From Ostrinia nubilalis (lineage: Eukaryota; Arthropoda; Insecta; Lepidoptera; Crambidae), in contig NC_087095.1 in NCBI RefSeq assembly GCF_963855985.1, positions 11,170,001 to 11,234,000 on the forward strand: a stretch of DNA of 64,000 bases. Reading direction: 5' to 3'. Both the position numbers and the translations under genes were made by a program. This document shows, piece after piece, positions 20,394 through 32,622 of this stretch; the first letter of the stretch is position 1; the number at the start of each line of letters is the position of its first letter. A model generated the notes under the pieces. It was not told where the DNA came from. It made no database searches and saw only the letters and a list, made by a program, of their open reading frames with translations.

Positions 20394-22715
20394 TGTTCCG
20401 TCTTTACTTCGTTCAGAATAAGCAGCTATGTAGTCAGTATGTATGCGAACAGATTGCGCTCAAATATATGTAAATTCAGAAGTGCGGTGTTTATATTTGC
20501 TTGTTCTTTGTTTCACAAAGCTGAAGATCGCGACCGCGCAAAATTAGTTCCTTCATATACCGCGAGGTTTTATACCGTGTACTTTGCGTAGCTTCCCCAG
20601 TTCTCTCGCCCTACTATATTTTTATATGCTCTCGCCTTCTTGATTTCAAATAACAATGTATTTTTATATCATTTGATTCTATCTGAGGAAAATTATGTAT
20701 ATGAAAACGTTTAAATAGTGGGTTAAACGTTTGCACTGTGTCGTGTCTTCCACCAGTTAAAAGGCAATAACTCCTTAACTTATAAATTAGTAGCCACAAT
20801 TTTGTATCAGGTTTTGGCTCTCAGGAAATATAGGCGAAGTTACGGTTACGTGGTGAAATAATGGCCGTGCGAGGGAAGCTAGCACGTGGGCTCTAGTCAC
20901 AAACTTTCAAAATCTGTGGTGCAACTTTTGGACGTAAAAAAAGATTAAGGCACTCAAGCCGAGCGAGTTTTAGGTATAATGAACGTGTATGAAAAAAAAG
21001 TTTAAGTATGACTTGCTGCACTTTCACACATCGCGGGATCGCAGCGTCAAATCTAGATGTGACAACACAGACATTTTTACGTCCTGACTTTCGGTCGTTT
21101 TGTCTGGACAGCCTAGTTATTACCTTTTTCACTGACATAACCTTCACATAAAGGTGTAAAAAATAGATCTCATAACAAACCATAAAACAAATGTTAGGTG
21201 GCCATTATGAGTAAATGAGGTCGCAGCGGTCTCTTGCCAGACCCTCGCAACTCTTCATTTTGAGTAGAGGAATTCTTTTCAACTCTATTAAGCTCAAGTA
21301 ATTTGTTTTACTTTTCTTGGGAACACCATCGGCGTTCACAAAATTCAACTTTTTGTTTAAGCGCCTAACAGATGTACTGGGGGCGAACTTTGCTGAAATA
21401 TAACGACAACTTTCAATAAAAAAAAGTTAAAAGTTGCCAGTGTCCTTCATACTCGGTCGCGGAGAAGATTGTACTTATCGCAAAAATGTGATGAGAAATA
21501 TCGATTCGTTGAAAAAGTAAACCAAACGAAAGTAGTCAAGAAATCCGTTTTAGTAAAACAAAATGACGAAAGCTTTTTATCGCTATTTCTTGTGCTTGTA
21601 GGCTAACAAACGAAAACAGTTATAAATAGATTTGAGTGTTTATTTTTTTCTTTCGTGAGTGTTTATTACTTCCCTTTAGATATGTAAATAAACCCAAAAA
21701 ACCCGCATGCTCATGGATACGATAATAACATTAATTAATAAAAACTCTGAATAAATAGATTTATTACAACGCTTATTGCATTTTTATTTAACCTGCCTTA
21801 TATGGGTTTATATTTAGATTTAACTGAAAACGTTATGACTGATGTTATTAACAGAAAGAACTGCGCCTGTTCCAATATGTGGATAATGGTGCAAATAATA
21901 ATAAAAATATTACAGACATACGTGATATTTGTATAACCAAAAACACAAAGCCAGCTCGTTCATAAGTTTAGTATGCCACACACAGCGAAGGTATAAACAA
22001 GCCTTTTCACCATAATTGATTTATATTTCACTCGCGTCCATGCCTGAGGCTTTAACGAATCTTCTAATATTATTTGTGTAATAAAATGCCATTTATTTAC
22101 AATCATAACACATTTTTCTTATATTTGTAACGTTATTTTATGCTTCAAATGTTATGATTAAAGCGTGTTTATATTGAAAATATTTTTATTATTATTTTTT
22201 TAATCAATAACGGGACGTTCTTTGTTTTTCAAACACTTTGTTACTCTGTCTTCATCTTGTAACGTTTTATTTTTAACGTTCTAATAAAGTATCTGTTATT
22301 TCCGGCAATAGGCCGCGGCTTAAGGCTGTCAATATTAAGAATTGACAGATGTCAGACCACGTCGAGATGTCAGAGGGTGCGCGCGCCTAATGTATTAGAT
22401 ATCCGAAATATTTTGTTTACGAAAGTAAGCCAATAGACGGAATATTGACTGAAGTACCTAGTAACTTAGCTCATATTATCTTCTTGACAGAGAGTTAAAA
22501 TTAATTTCTTTGCCTGGTAGGTACCACTTACGTAGATAAATCGATAGACCAACGCGACGTTCTCATGAACTGGTATGTTAATAACTGAATAAACAAAGTG
22601 GGAAATTGTTTTTTGGTGGGCTTTATAATTTTTGACAACTTTTTTCTCGACTTGAACAATGAACAGTAAAGAACGCGGAATATGTACCTAATACCATTAT
22701 TTTTTTTTATTCAGC
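20394..22715. other. No gene recognised
   Basis: AT-rich DNA. The open frame 20893-21183 (minus, 96 codons) has no recognisable domain. A GC-richer stretch at 20520-20610 with several CGCG/CCGC words does not read as coding. Confidence 0.35.
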
Positions 22716-22775
22716 ATAAATCAGGTAAGTATTTGACTGCAATCGCACCTGATGTTAAGCAAAATGCACTTATTC
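22716..22775 (+). mobile_element. Fragment of a common lepidopteran LINE/SINE 3' region
   Basis: The wording GACTGCAATCGCACCTGATG TTAAG (22737-22761) is characteristic of an abundant lepidopteran retroelement. Only about 60 bases are present. Confidence 0.45.
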
Positions 22776-24690
22776 GTTTATGAAAATCATAAAATGAACT
22801 TGATAATTGAAAAAAAAATAAAGATGGGTACTGTAATTCAATAAGAGTGGGTTTTGAGAGATACGTAGGTAGCTTTAACTAAGGCTACACAGTTAGATTT
22901 ATGCAGAGAATTTCATGTGTTATCCAAGACCCAAATTCACATGAATTTCTCCAAAAAACTAACAAAAATACTGCTCCGAAAACATCCAGTCAAAACATCA
23001 GTCCTGTTTTCTAAAGCCAACAAAAAGATCTAAACTAGCCAAAAACCTGAATTTCAAGCAGAAAAAACTTCATTTATCTTCAAAAATGAAATGCGATCGT
23101 AATGAAACCGCTTGGAACGTAAATACCCAATTTAGGCGCGCGGAAGTTGCGTGTTTTTAGCGCAAACATGCCTAATTTCTTTCGGAATAAAACTCGGCAA
23201 AAGATGGAGCAATTAAAGCGGCCCTTTGATGCGCTGGATGCGCACGCTTCATTGAGCAGCGGTGAACAATCCAAGCGTGCATGCTCCAGCCATTTTGAAA
23301 TTCTCATAAAATTTTAACCTGTAAGCCAAGGAATTTATAGGATAATATTGCATTAAATTGTGACAATTCGATGGACGCACATAAAAATAAGTTTTTATTT
23401 ATTCTTTAATGCCATACCTATACTAATTAATTATTGGATAATTATGATTTTCAAAGCAACCGTGCTTATCATTTTAAATTATAATGTTGGTCCTTCTTAG
23501 ACTCCTTTACCTGTGCAGAATCTTTTTTAACATTTGCGACACTATTTATTTCTTGAAGAAAGACTTTTCAACAGCTACAAGTACTAGAATAGGAGCTAAT
23601 TTAATTTATTTCTTCACTGGCACGCTTGACCGTTTTTGCACGTCTAGTATAATCCAAACAACGCCAGTGTTGAGCGGATCCGCGGCTGGCATAAGAAACA
23701 GAGCAACTTACACAAAAACATTTTTTCTTATGGTAATCCCGGCCACACAGATCGTATCATTAATATGGGACGTAAAACTGTCAAGAGCAATGATAAACAA
23801 ACATAATGCCGCAATTTTGGGACCACTTGACGTAACTTTACATGGGCGAGCTCTAAAGGGTGTAAATTGTAGCTTTCCTATCTGTATGATTACGATATAA
23901 TTTAGAATTAAAAAAAAAATCTTTTACCTCTAAAAATAACAACGCTTTTCAAATGGAACTTAAAATTTCTTTTGGGAGAGCTAAAATGTTATTAATGCCA
24001 AATTGTGTTACCTGAAATTGCGCAATACAAAAATATTTTCACATAAAATTGTTGAGACTCAGTCTACAATATTATTATGGTAGACTAATTTACGAAGTGA
24101 TTGTTTTTGAAATTTAGGAACAATTCAAAAAGAAAATGTAATTCTTATTTGCTCGACGTATTGACAAAAGTTTGTATACAACATAATATTACTTAGTAGA
24201 AAATATACATAAGTTATTCAACTTGGCAACGGACCGTACAGCCGTCACCATCATTGGTCAAGCCTCGAAATATCAAAGCCTGCTGTGGTAGAAACAAATC
24301 TGACTATTAGTTACAAGCCAAGACCTATTAAACTAGAGGAATGGACCAACAAGCTGGTAGGTATAGGTAACAGTTTCGAAATGACCCAGAAATCAGAACT
24401 ATGCGAATTTAGATTTCTCTAGGACATTTCAAAACCGACTAAAATTTCATGCAGTGTTAGAATTTAAGCGGCAATAACATGATGAAATCTCTTTTAAAAA
24501 TGAAAGCGACAATATCTCGACTGTATCAATGGCGTAACTAGAGGGGTTCTTTTAAAAAATATATTTGATTGCGGTCATTCACCCGCCTGTTTTTCAGTAA
24601 AAAAAGTTCTAGTACATTCAACAAGCGGCGCTCTGTTACCACGGCACAGCGATCAATCCATCACGGGCGATCTAATTGCATCACATACCG
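22776..24690. other. No supported gene; one longer open frame
   Basis: The longest frame, 23484-23900 (plus, 138 codons), is hydrophobic at its start (MLVLLRLLYLCRIFF) but shows no known domain, and its codon use is AT-driven. 23080-23307 (minus) is also unassigned. No terminal repeats or tandem repeats were seen. Confidence 0.35.
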
Positions 24691-24699
24691 CTATACTAC

Positions 24700-24742
24700 G
24701 ATAATAAATATTGGTAAATGTCACTACCGCGGGCTCAGCTAG
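24700..24742 (+). mobile_element. Possible Helitron 3' end
   Basis: TACCGCGGGCTCAGCTAG followed by T resembles the CTAG-T 3' ends of Helitrons in this window. The 5' end is not identifiable, so this is tentative. Confidence 0.35.
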
Positions 24743-27700
24743 TTTGTTGTCTCAGTGCTGCGGTATTGCACACAGGACCGTATTTGCACCCTTATTAAAG
24801 CCAAAATCGTTCCAAAAATGTCCAAAGTGACTTACCTATTAGACGTTTCAACTTTCAAAGTTGGTGAGGATATTATTGAAAAGCATGTGAAAATAATGGC
24901 TTATTGGATGATTACTCCTCGTTTCACTGTTAATAGCTTTTTAACTTCGAACTTCTCCTATGTTCTTCTAATTAATTTCTTTGCAGATTCAATGACAGTT
25001 TAACTTTCTCTGGGACAAACTTGACCTTCACTAGTTGGGTTTTTATTGGTGGTCAAGCTGTAGATCTTGGCTACACAGGAGTTGCAGCGGTGGGAACGAG
25101 AGGTGGGAATAGTTCCGTGCTAGCAGCTTCTAAGGAAATTCGTGGATGCTTAGACTGTAGAAACGTTGTTTTACGTTTCACATAGGAAGTCATAGGTACC
25201 ATTACATGATATAGTCCCCAGTCCAGTCAGATAGTCACAACAACTGTTGTAAATGTACTTCCTACCTGTAAAAATGGCGAGATAAAACATTTACGGTGAA
25301 CTTGCTCAAAAATTTCGTGAGTACCAAAAATAACTTATTCGTTACTTTAGGATAGAAAACGTATGTATTGTGGATATAGCCTCGGGCGTGCATATACGAG
25401 GGCATGTCACCTAATTAAAAGAACGGATCGCACAAAATGTAATGTATGTCACCGGGACCCTCAGGCAAAGGTCTCCGGTCCCAAAACGAGAGGTTTACTG
25501 GGAAATAAGTCTAGTTATTATTAGAAGGATTTATGGAGAACTTTGCCTGAAATTGTGGATTTAGGTGCCTAATTTCGTAATCAGAGGTTACGTTGTAATC
25601 AAAACTCTTTTGTTGGGTTGACATTACCAATGAATTTTTTGACACAACCATATAGATAGATACATTTTACATTAAATGCTAAATGGGTTTTCAAGGACAA
25701 AGTAGGTACAGTGTTTTAGAGATTTACCTTGAAATTATTAGAAAACAATGAATCCTACGTACCACCTACCTACTCTAATTCCTAAATATGGGTGTATGTA
25801 TAACTTTTCTCTATTTTACAACATAGAGATTTAACTCGAACCGTTTAAGATTTTCAGAAAGTTTTTCTTAAATGGACTCTGGAATTTTTTAGATTTAATT
25901 TTAACTAAAATGCCGTGTTGTTGCGGCCCTGTGTTGCCTCAAGATTAATTTATTTTTTGCGCAACACCAACGTTTCTCCTGAAGGATAATTCATCATACA
26001 TACTGTAGTTTACTTGTACAAGGTAATATCTATATCCACTACAAACCCAAACATGTAGGGATATTAATTACTGGATAAGTGAATCTCAATAATTATTATA
26101 ATTGAACTGAACACTGTAATTAATTAACGCTTGATTAAATATTGTCTTACCTCATACTACTAAATTGAATGTTGATATCTCTGTAACTATGAGTTTCATG
26201 AGAATATCTCTTTTAATCTCAATTTCATTTTATGTTATTATAATCAATCACTTCATAATATTATTATGATAAGTAGGTAGGTAATTAAATTATTTTTAGT
26301 TAGTTTCAAAAGGAATTCCAAGCAAGCTTGACCTTGGGTATCAGAAAACTTTATAGTACTCTTATGATGTGGGAATCGAAATTCAGGACTTTTAACGAAT
26401 TTGGTTGCTAGCCGAATTTCATAGTCTGTGCAAAATCGCTGTCAAAACACAAACCAAGTACATAATTGAAATTCAAGCTATTAATTAGCAATGTACGCAA
26501 TTTACAACCATATTGTTACATTTATACAGACATGGTTACATTAACCTTAGTTATTATTACTAAAGATTTGCATATTCAATAACGAATTGCTATTGATTTG
26601 CACCTCTCTGCGTCTCAACCCATTTTTATAAACGGGTCATATCGAAAGGTAAACAACCACTTAGTGCCCATTTACGTACTCGTGGAGGCTAGGTGTAGAA
26701 GTGCGGACCAAATCAAACAAATGGTAATGGATCAGAACGTTCTGCTGGCACTGTTTTCTGCACATACGTACTTTTGTTCAAGTGTTTTCCTGTGAATTTT
26801 TTCACTGAAGTCGGTTGCAGAAGTGTTGGCCTAAATACATTCCTGCAAATGTATGATTGGCATTGACATTTCTGCTTTTACTGAAATAAATTATATTGTT
26901 TTAATATTATGCTTGCGCCAATAAATTAGAAATTCCTTTACATTTGAACGCGGTCAAAACATTGCACTTGCAATATTGATATCTATCAACCCTACTTCAT
27001 AAAATCATTTCGTATTTTCCCACTATATCCTTTACTTCCCTTGGGACGTCATCTTGAGTGAAAGAGATAGAGTTGACAAATGAAAATTGGTGTGAAAACA
27101 GCTGTAATCAATGGCATTCTGTATCGTTCGTTCGGCGATGTTATTGAGCCAACCAAATCAAATTAACAAGGTTTATGTACCCATTCTAATGTTTAATCAA
27201 TATAAGGTAAATACGTAAGTTACGTGTAGTTCGTGAGGTTAGTAGTCCTGTTCATAATATCAAGCTGTCTGGGTACAGAAATATCCACTAATTTTACGTA
27301 CGAATTTATTTTTTTCTGAGCGGAGACTGCTCCGCTTCTGTTTCTAAATAGAACCTTAATATACCTATTAATTACTCACTTATTGATTTTCACCAACTCT
27401 TGTGTCGAGCTGGAAAATAACTCATTCAATCAGTGTTAATGTTTTCTTTTGTATTACGTAACAGGCTAAAAACCAAAATCCAATTACTAGTACAGTCAAG
27501 GTGAAAATTGCATGCGCTTTAATTTCTCCGCATCGACAGAATCCTAAATATTTGCTCAAAAATGCAAATTTCGTTATCCAGCGGACTTCATTCCTGCAAC
27601 GTGTATAATCAGTGGCATCGTGCTTTTTGATTAGGGTTTGCAAAGATTCTACATAGGGGTTATCGGTGTGTGGAACTCTAATGAAAGCCATCGCTATTGG

Positions 27701-27862
27701 GTGGTTCGATTTTCTCCTCAAAAGGTTTTGATGTTGACGGTCCAGTGCGATGATTGCAGAAATGTATGATTACTTTTATGAAACTAGCTTCTAACCCACA
27801 CTGTGAAATGAAATAAACTATAGGTATTGAGTACCCGAGGCTACTAAGTCGTCGTTTCGTCG
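24743..27862. other. No gene or repeat recognised
   Basis: About 3.1 kb of AT-rich DNA. Short frames at 24755-25003, 26598-26795 and 27422-27721 have no known motif. No array, hairpin or terminal repeat was found by eye. Confidence 0.35.
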
Positions 27863-27935
27863 TTTCAGCCAAATGACGTCCACTGCTGGACAAAGGCCTC
27901 CCCCAAGGTTTTCCACAATAAACGGTCCTGTGAAT
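27863..27935 (-). mobile_element. RTE-like LINE 3' end fragment
   Basis: Minus-strand sequence ending in GACGTCATTTGGCTGAAAC, with CCTTGGGGGAGGCC upstream, is the extreme 3' end shared with the other RTE fragments. Only about 70 bases remain. Confidence 0.65.
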
Positions 27936-28094
27936 CATTTCATATCACCTTAAATGTCCTCAACTTGCCCTAAGTTTAGGTTCGCATAATATTTCAATCC
28001 CTTTTTAATCCTATCCCATACATCATTTAAAAATGTTTGCGATAAAAGTAATATCACGCCCTTCTTTTATTTACTTCTGAGAGAAAAATTGAGA

Positions 28095-28156
28095 AATTAA
28101 AGTCTTTAATGTGATAGACCGAAATTCACACAGCCAAAGCTTCGAGCAAAAGCTAG
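28095..28156 (+). mobile_element. Helitron 3' end fragment
   Basis: Ends GCAAAAGCTAG before T. The preceding GAAATTCACACAGCCAAAGC wording is like other Helitron 3' ends. The 5' part is not visible. Confidence 0.45.
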
Positions 28157-28431
28157 TTTATTATGAAAAGGACAATGTTCGTTCTCCATACATTGTTCGC
28201 CTAAAGAACCAACAATTTTGACATATTACTACCCGAAAGCGAAATAATACGATTCTGTGTGTAAGAACAACGATTCCTGATGGACACTTGCCATAAAATT
28301 AATGATTAAGAATATTAAATCACAGCGATTTTATAATATGTCGTTTATGACAACATGGCGTCTAATGTATTGTGTGAATGTATGAACACCGATTCGCGAA
28401 AAATGTTTTGTATTGTCGTCACGCCGAGTCG

Positions 28432-28745
28432 CAGCCAAATAGTATAAAATAATAGAACAAGTTTTAGAAATACAACTCGGCATTCCACTTTTACAATATG
28501 CCCACATATTGCACGTAAATAAACAACATGAATCGTAGGTTGTTTCCACCCTTGTCATCTGACACATGAAATAAACTCCTATTGTATTATAGATATCGAA
28601 GCCGAATCGTATATAATAATAGAATGGGTTTTGGAGATCACTCGGGGTTCCACTTTTATAAAATACCTACATATTACATAAAAATACCACGAATCATGAG
28701 TTTTCTTTTCACCATTTACATCTGACACGAGATAACAAACTCCTA
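28432..28745. repeat. Diverged tandem duplication of about 170 bases
   Basis: Two head-to-tail copies (28432-28580 and about 28603-28745) share, in order, AATAATAGAA, TTCCACTTTTA, ACATATTAC/ACATATTGC, GAATCAT/GAATCGT, ATCTGACAC and AACTCCTAT. They are diverged by many substitutions. Open frames on the minus strand (28567-28331 and 28761-28579) run through equivalent parts, but no domain is recognised. Confidence 0.6.
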
Positions 28746-28811
28746 TCTCCATGACTACCATCGTAGTCTATGCCAAAGATATTTTAAGCAAGAAGTTTCA
28801 AACCTTAGCGG

Positions 28812-29030
28812 CTACGGTAACCCCTGGGCCACATACATCATGATAACATTCGGTCGACACCGGAACGAAGTCTTGCGATTATGCAAAAAAGCATCGTATT
28901 CTAGTGCGGCTATATCACGTTCAACCGGGGTTTTAATTCGACTAAAGTCCTGACTAAAGACTGGAAGAAAATACGCCGCATTGTATGAGCACTTCGTGTT
29001 CGTTAAAGCGGCTTCAGATCTAGAGCCCAC
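28812..29030 (-). other. Unassigned open frame
   Basis: 72 codons on the minus strand in slightly GC-richer sequence (ALEYDAFLHNRKTSFRCRPN near the C-terminus). No recognisable domain. It could be a scrap of a repeat-borne gene or chance. Confidence 0.2.
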
Positions 29031-29169
29031 ATAGTTTTCTTTCCAATAATATCCGCAAGTAGCGCTGCATGATCTTTACAACAAAAACGGCAATAGTTAT
29101 TAAGGTGCCAAAATTATATGATTACTTTGGCACGGTATTATACACGTTCGAAGATTTGTCATTTTCATT

Positions 29170-29335
29170 CATTTCTTCATCATCATCATCATTTCAGCCA
29201 CAGGACGTCCACTACTGAACATAGGCCTCCCCCAATGACTTCCACATCGCACGGTTGGTAGCGGCCTGCATCCAGCGCCTTCCCGCTACCTTTATCAGGT
29301 CGTCGGTCCACCTTGTGGTGGGTTGACATTGCAGA
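29170..29335 (-). pseudogene. RTE-like LINE C-terminal remnant, subtype 1
   Basis: The minus strand encodes TTRWTDDLIKVAGRRWMQAA, then NRAMWKSLGEAYVQ and the 3' untranslated end with a (TGA)n tail (CATCATCATCATC on the plus strand near 29178). This subtype (RRWMQAATNRAMW) is close to the fragment at 59-198 and differs from the one at 29527-29760. Confidence 0.75.
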
Positions 29336-29526
29336 ATATGACTTTTGATAGGTTTATCATAGAATTCGGCGGGGATATCCTCACGGAGGAAGTTCGTAAA
29401 AGGGCGGAACAAGATCTTATAATAATGCAAGGCCGAAGCTGTTACGCGCGTGCTCCTACGTGTAATCCGGCGAGTATGCAATAAATAGTAATGTCTGGTA
29501 AATAGTGGTAATACGTATCGTTCGTT
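29336..29526. other. Segment between two RTE remnants
   Basis: The minus-strand frame continues through this segment (FTNFLREDIPAEFYDKPIKS), fusing the two RTE ends into a 153-codon open frame (29673-29212). The intervening peptide is not RTE-like in any way I recognise. Confidence 0.35.
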
Positions 29527-29760
29527 CGTTCGTTTCAGCCGAAAAGACGTCCACTGCTTGACAAAGGCCTCCCCCAAGGATTTCCACGAAGACCGATCCT
29601 GCACCGCTCGCATACAGGCACCTCCCGCGACCTTCACCAGATCGTCGGTCCACCTAGTGGGAGGCCTGCCCACGCTACGTCTTTCGGCTCGTGGTCGCCA
29701 CTCAAGAACTTTCCTGCCCCAGCGGCCATCAGCTCTACGAGCTATGTGCCCCGCCCCGTC
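29527..29760 (-). pseudogene. RTE-like LINE C-terminal remnant, subtype 2
   Basis: The minus strand encodes HIARR-like residues, VGRPPTRWTDDLVKVAGGAC, then MRAVQDRSSWKSLGEAFVKQ and WTSF, followed by a TTCGTTCG-type 3' end instead of (ATG)n. It matches 4055-4475 and 48538-48630 (AAQDRS subtype). Two RTE subtypes therefore lie back to back in the same orientation. Confidence 0.75.
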
Positions 29761-31037
29761 TATGTCTGTATGCGCTACGATTACAGGGTATCATTTTGCA
29801 TAGTCGCAAGACTTCACTCCGCTGCTGTCAAATCAATGTCGCATAATGTTATCGCAATGTGTGTGGCCCTTGGCCAAATCACAGAAGCCTATGCGAAGAA
29901 AGAGCACTTGAATGACAATAAAAATCAGGGTTACCATTTTATAAGATTTCCTCACTATTGAGGGTAACAAAGTAACATTAATAATCTAGCCATTAATTAC
30001 ATTTATTACCTATACGAGAAAGTAAAGCAACATGCGGTTTTATTTTAATTTGTAAAATATTAAACCCCTCATATTTGTAACAGTTTGTTCCAAGTTTAGT
30101 TTTACTGTTTTGTTAACAGTATTGCTGTTTCAGCTGTCACTGTGAAGCTTTGGGAAAATAAATAAATAGAAAAAATATTAACATAAATATTTATTTAAGT
30201 TTTTATGTTCATTATCATAATATGCCAATTTAAGTTACACTGTGTGACAGTCTTTGACACTAAACAATCTCTTCAGCTTAATAATACCTACCTACAGGGC
30301 GTTTTTATAGTTACTCTTGCTGATGAAACAAGAAGGGTTGATTCTACTACTGAAATACAACTACTTTTCTTACAGGACCAATATCAAATTCTCAAAAAAA
30401 TTCACATCCTCGTGATGGTGATAATTTCTATGGAGAGGTTTTTTTTATATTCGGTCTCTTGGGATAAGTTATTCCATTTGAGCAGTAGAATTAATCCTTT
30501 TTATTCGATCACATATAAAAACAACACAAGTGTTTAGGAAAACTTCTTCTTTGGTATGGTATCACTACGGAGTTATAATGTCGGCAACTCTGTATCACTG
30601 ACTTGTAACTTTCAAACAGCATGAATAATAAGGGCACCACATTGGTTTTCTTTCTGAAAAAAGGCTTTCAGTTTTAGTACTAACCCTTTAGCACTATTTC
30701 ATTGAAATAAAAATACAATAAACGCACAGAAGACTGAAATTGAGTCAACTGACGTGACATTTATAATTTGTTGACATTATGACAGTTTGACAAGACTAGG
30801 GATTGAAAAAGTTTTAATTGAAAAAGTAAAATGACAATTTATTAAAACGATTCACATGGATATAATCGATTAAAAATATTTATAAAATGTTCTGATACTT
30901 GCCTGTAGCGATTATCCAATCCTGGTTTCTACTGAAAAACTACCTCGTGGCAAGATTTTAATAAAATAATAAAATCTTTATCTTCTCTTTCACAATCTAT
31001 AAAAGTTCATTTGGTCTATTATTATACATGTGCTATG
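29761..31037. other. No gene recognised
   Basis: AT-rich DNA. The frame 30205-30537 (plus, 110 codons) has no recognisable domain. 30660-30800 is rich in A and T with no clear structure. Confidence 0.35.
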
Positions 31038-31218
31038 AATGAGGGTTTTCGCGATTGAAAAATCCGCGAGATGGCAATACGTAGACGCGAGGTCCAAATG
31101 CTGCATGATTGGTGGATATCTGTCAATGTCATGTCAAAAATAACCAATCATGCAGCATTTGGACCTCACGTCTACGTATTGCCATCTGGCGGATTTTTCA
31201 ATCGCGAAAACCCTCATT
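31038..31218. mobile_element. Palindromic foldback MITE
   Basis: Arms 31038-31113 and 31143-31218 (76 bases each) pair without gaps, with two mismatches, around a 29-base loop. The ends read AATGAGGGTTTTCGCGATTG. Pairing resumes outside after a two-base bulge (CTATG), so the element may be slightly longer. No clear target duplication. It encodes nothing and would form a stable hairpin in DNA or RNA. Confidence 0.85.
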
Positions 31219-31255
31219 GGCATAGATTATGAGAGACTGGCAACTATACTAGGTT

Positions 31256-31312
31256 GATATCAGGTGATCCGTCTGCTCATTTGCCTCCTGTCACATAAAA
31301 AAAAAATATATA
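31256..31312 (+). mobile_element. LINE/SINE 3' end fragment with A tail
   Basis: GGTGATCCGTCTGCTCATTT, TGCCTCCTGTCACAT and an A-run form a common lepidopteran retroelement 3' end. An inverted copy lies at 38122-38162. Confidence 0.6.
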
Positions 31313-32462
31313 TGTTTCTCACACTTCAACTGGCATTGGATTCAACATCGGATTCTGACACTTTTACAGTTATGATACCATGAATATCAGTTTATGGTCC
31401 TAATTATTTTTATTTTATTTACGACCTTCGACCAGTTGGACACTTTAGATATCTTCTTGTAATAGTGTCAAACTGTCAATATCTTTTTAGCTTTTAACGC
31501 AAATCTAGTCTTCAAAGCAGTTTAATCGATTTATTTTATTTTCAAAATCGATATTTTATTGTCTATGATGGCCGCAGGAACATCACTATACATGGACTCC
31601 CAGCAATAAAGTACGGTAATGCCTCGTACAGATTTTATCGGCAAAAATTATGGAACTTGATAGGTTTTAGACCATGCCACGCACCAAAACGTCCGGAAGT
31701 TGTAATAGTATTATAGAATAAACGTTAAAAGACTTATTTATTTAATTTTTCAATGCTTAAGTGTCCATTAGAATGAAAGGGTGCTTAATGTATTAAAAAA
31801 AATAGAAAATAATTATGATGGGTTAATGTTTTTGGGCGGTTTTTTAGGCGGTTTCTGACAATGTCCTTTAAAGAGATAATATCGCGCCAAAGTTCAGAAG
31901 AAGAGGCCCATGACGTCAAGGAGTGCTTAAAAGTACTTTGTGACGTCACGCGGAACTTCAACGCATCATAACTTCGTAAATACTTGAAGTGCATAAAGCT
32001 TTGCACTCTGAGTAACATATAATATCTTCACTTCAACGCATCATATTAATCAGAGTGTATCGAACATACCCATGTATGGAAACGAACCCATCGAGATTTC
32101 AGTGGGCTATTTTCATCAGTGGATTTCGTGCTTGCAAAAGATTGGGTAACTTTTTACTCGGCTGGTCTGAATTAAATGGAACACCGGGAATTGATTATCT
32201 TTCAGATACACTCGGTTTGGCATGCATTCGAATAAATGATGGAAATGGGAAACCTTGAAAAGAATAACGCAATGTTTGACGTGGGTTTTTACTGACCTGT
32301 CTTTGTGAGATCGACGAAGAAAGGTAAAAATGGACAATGGTTTAATCAAACATGATTATCTAGCATGTTTATTAATATTTATAAAAGTTATTATCATGTA
32401 GGTATCATCAATACCTGTGCTCGTATGTATATCTACTTTAAGTTAACACTTACGAGTATACT
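31313..32462. other. No gene recognised
   Basis: AT-rich DNA. Two TGACGTCA-type palindromes occur 33 bases apart (31910-31917 and 31943-31950), the second within TGTGACGTCACGC; similar wording recurs at 5728-5741. They resemble CRE sites but lie in likely repeat DNA, with no gene nearby. Confidence 0.35.
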
Positions 32463-32622
32463 CAGTGCCTGACGTATGGGAGCGGAACGGAAGCGTGATT
32501 TGTGACAGTCAAAGTCAAAAACGTCAGCGAAACTTCAGATCCTCTTCAGATTTGTATGCTCTGTCATGTCATAATGTCAATGTCACGTGCCCTCTCGCGC
32601 CGCTCATATACCTCAGGCACTA
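32463..32622. mobile_element. Short TIR element (MITE-like)
   Basis: The ends AGTGCCTGACGTATGGGAGCGG and, inverted, AGTGCCTGAGGTATATGAGCGG bracket 160 bases. Internal GTCAAAGTCA / TGTCATGTCA words are also roughly inverted. The target duplication is unclear. Confidence 0.55.

Noticed and set aside
23484..23900. 138-codon open frame as a host gene
   Set aside because: No recognisable domain, AT-driven composition, no splice or start context, and no partner exons; length is within chance for this amount of AT-rich DNA.
31910..31950. CRE-type promoter (two TGACGTCA palindromes)
   Set aside because: No gene start or TATA context nearby, and similar wording occurs in other repeat DNA at 5728-5741.
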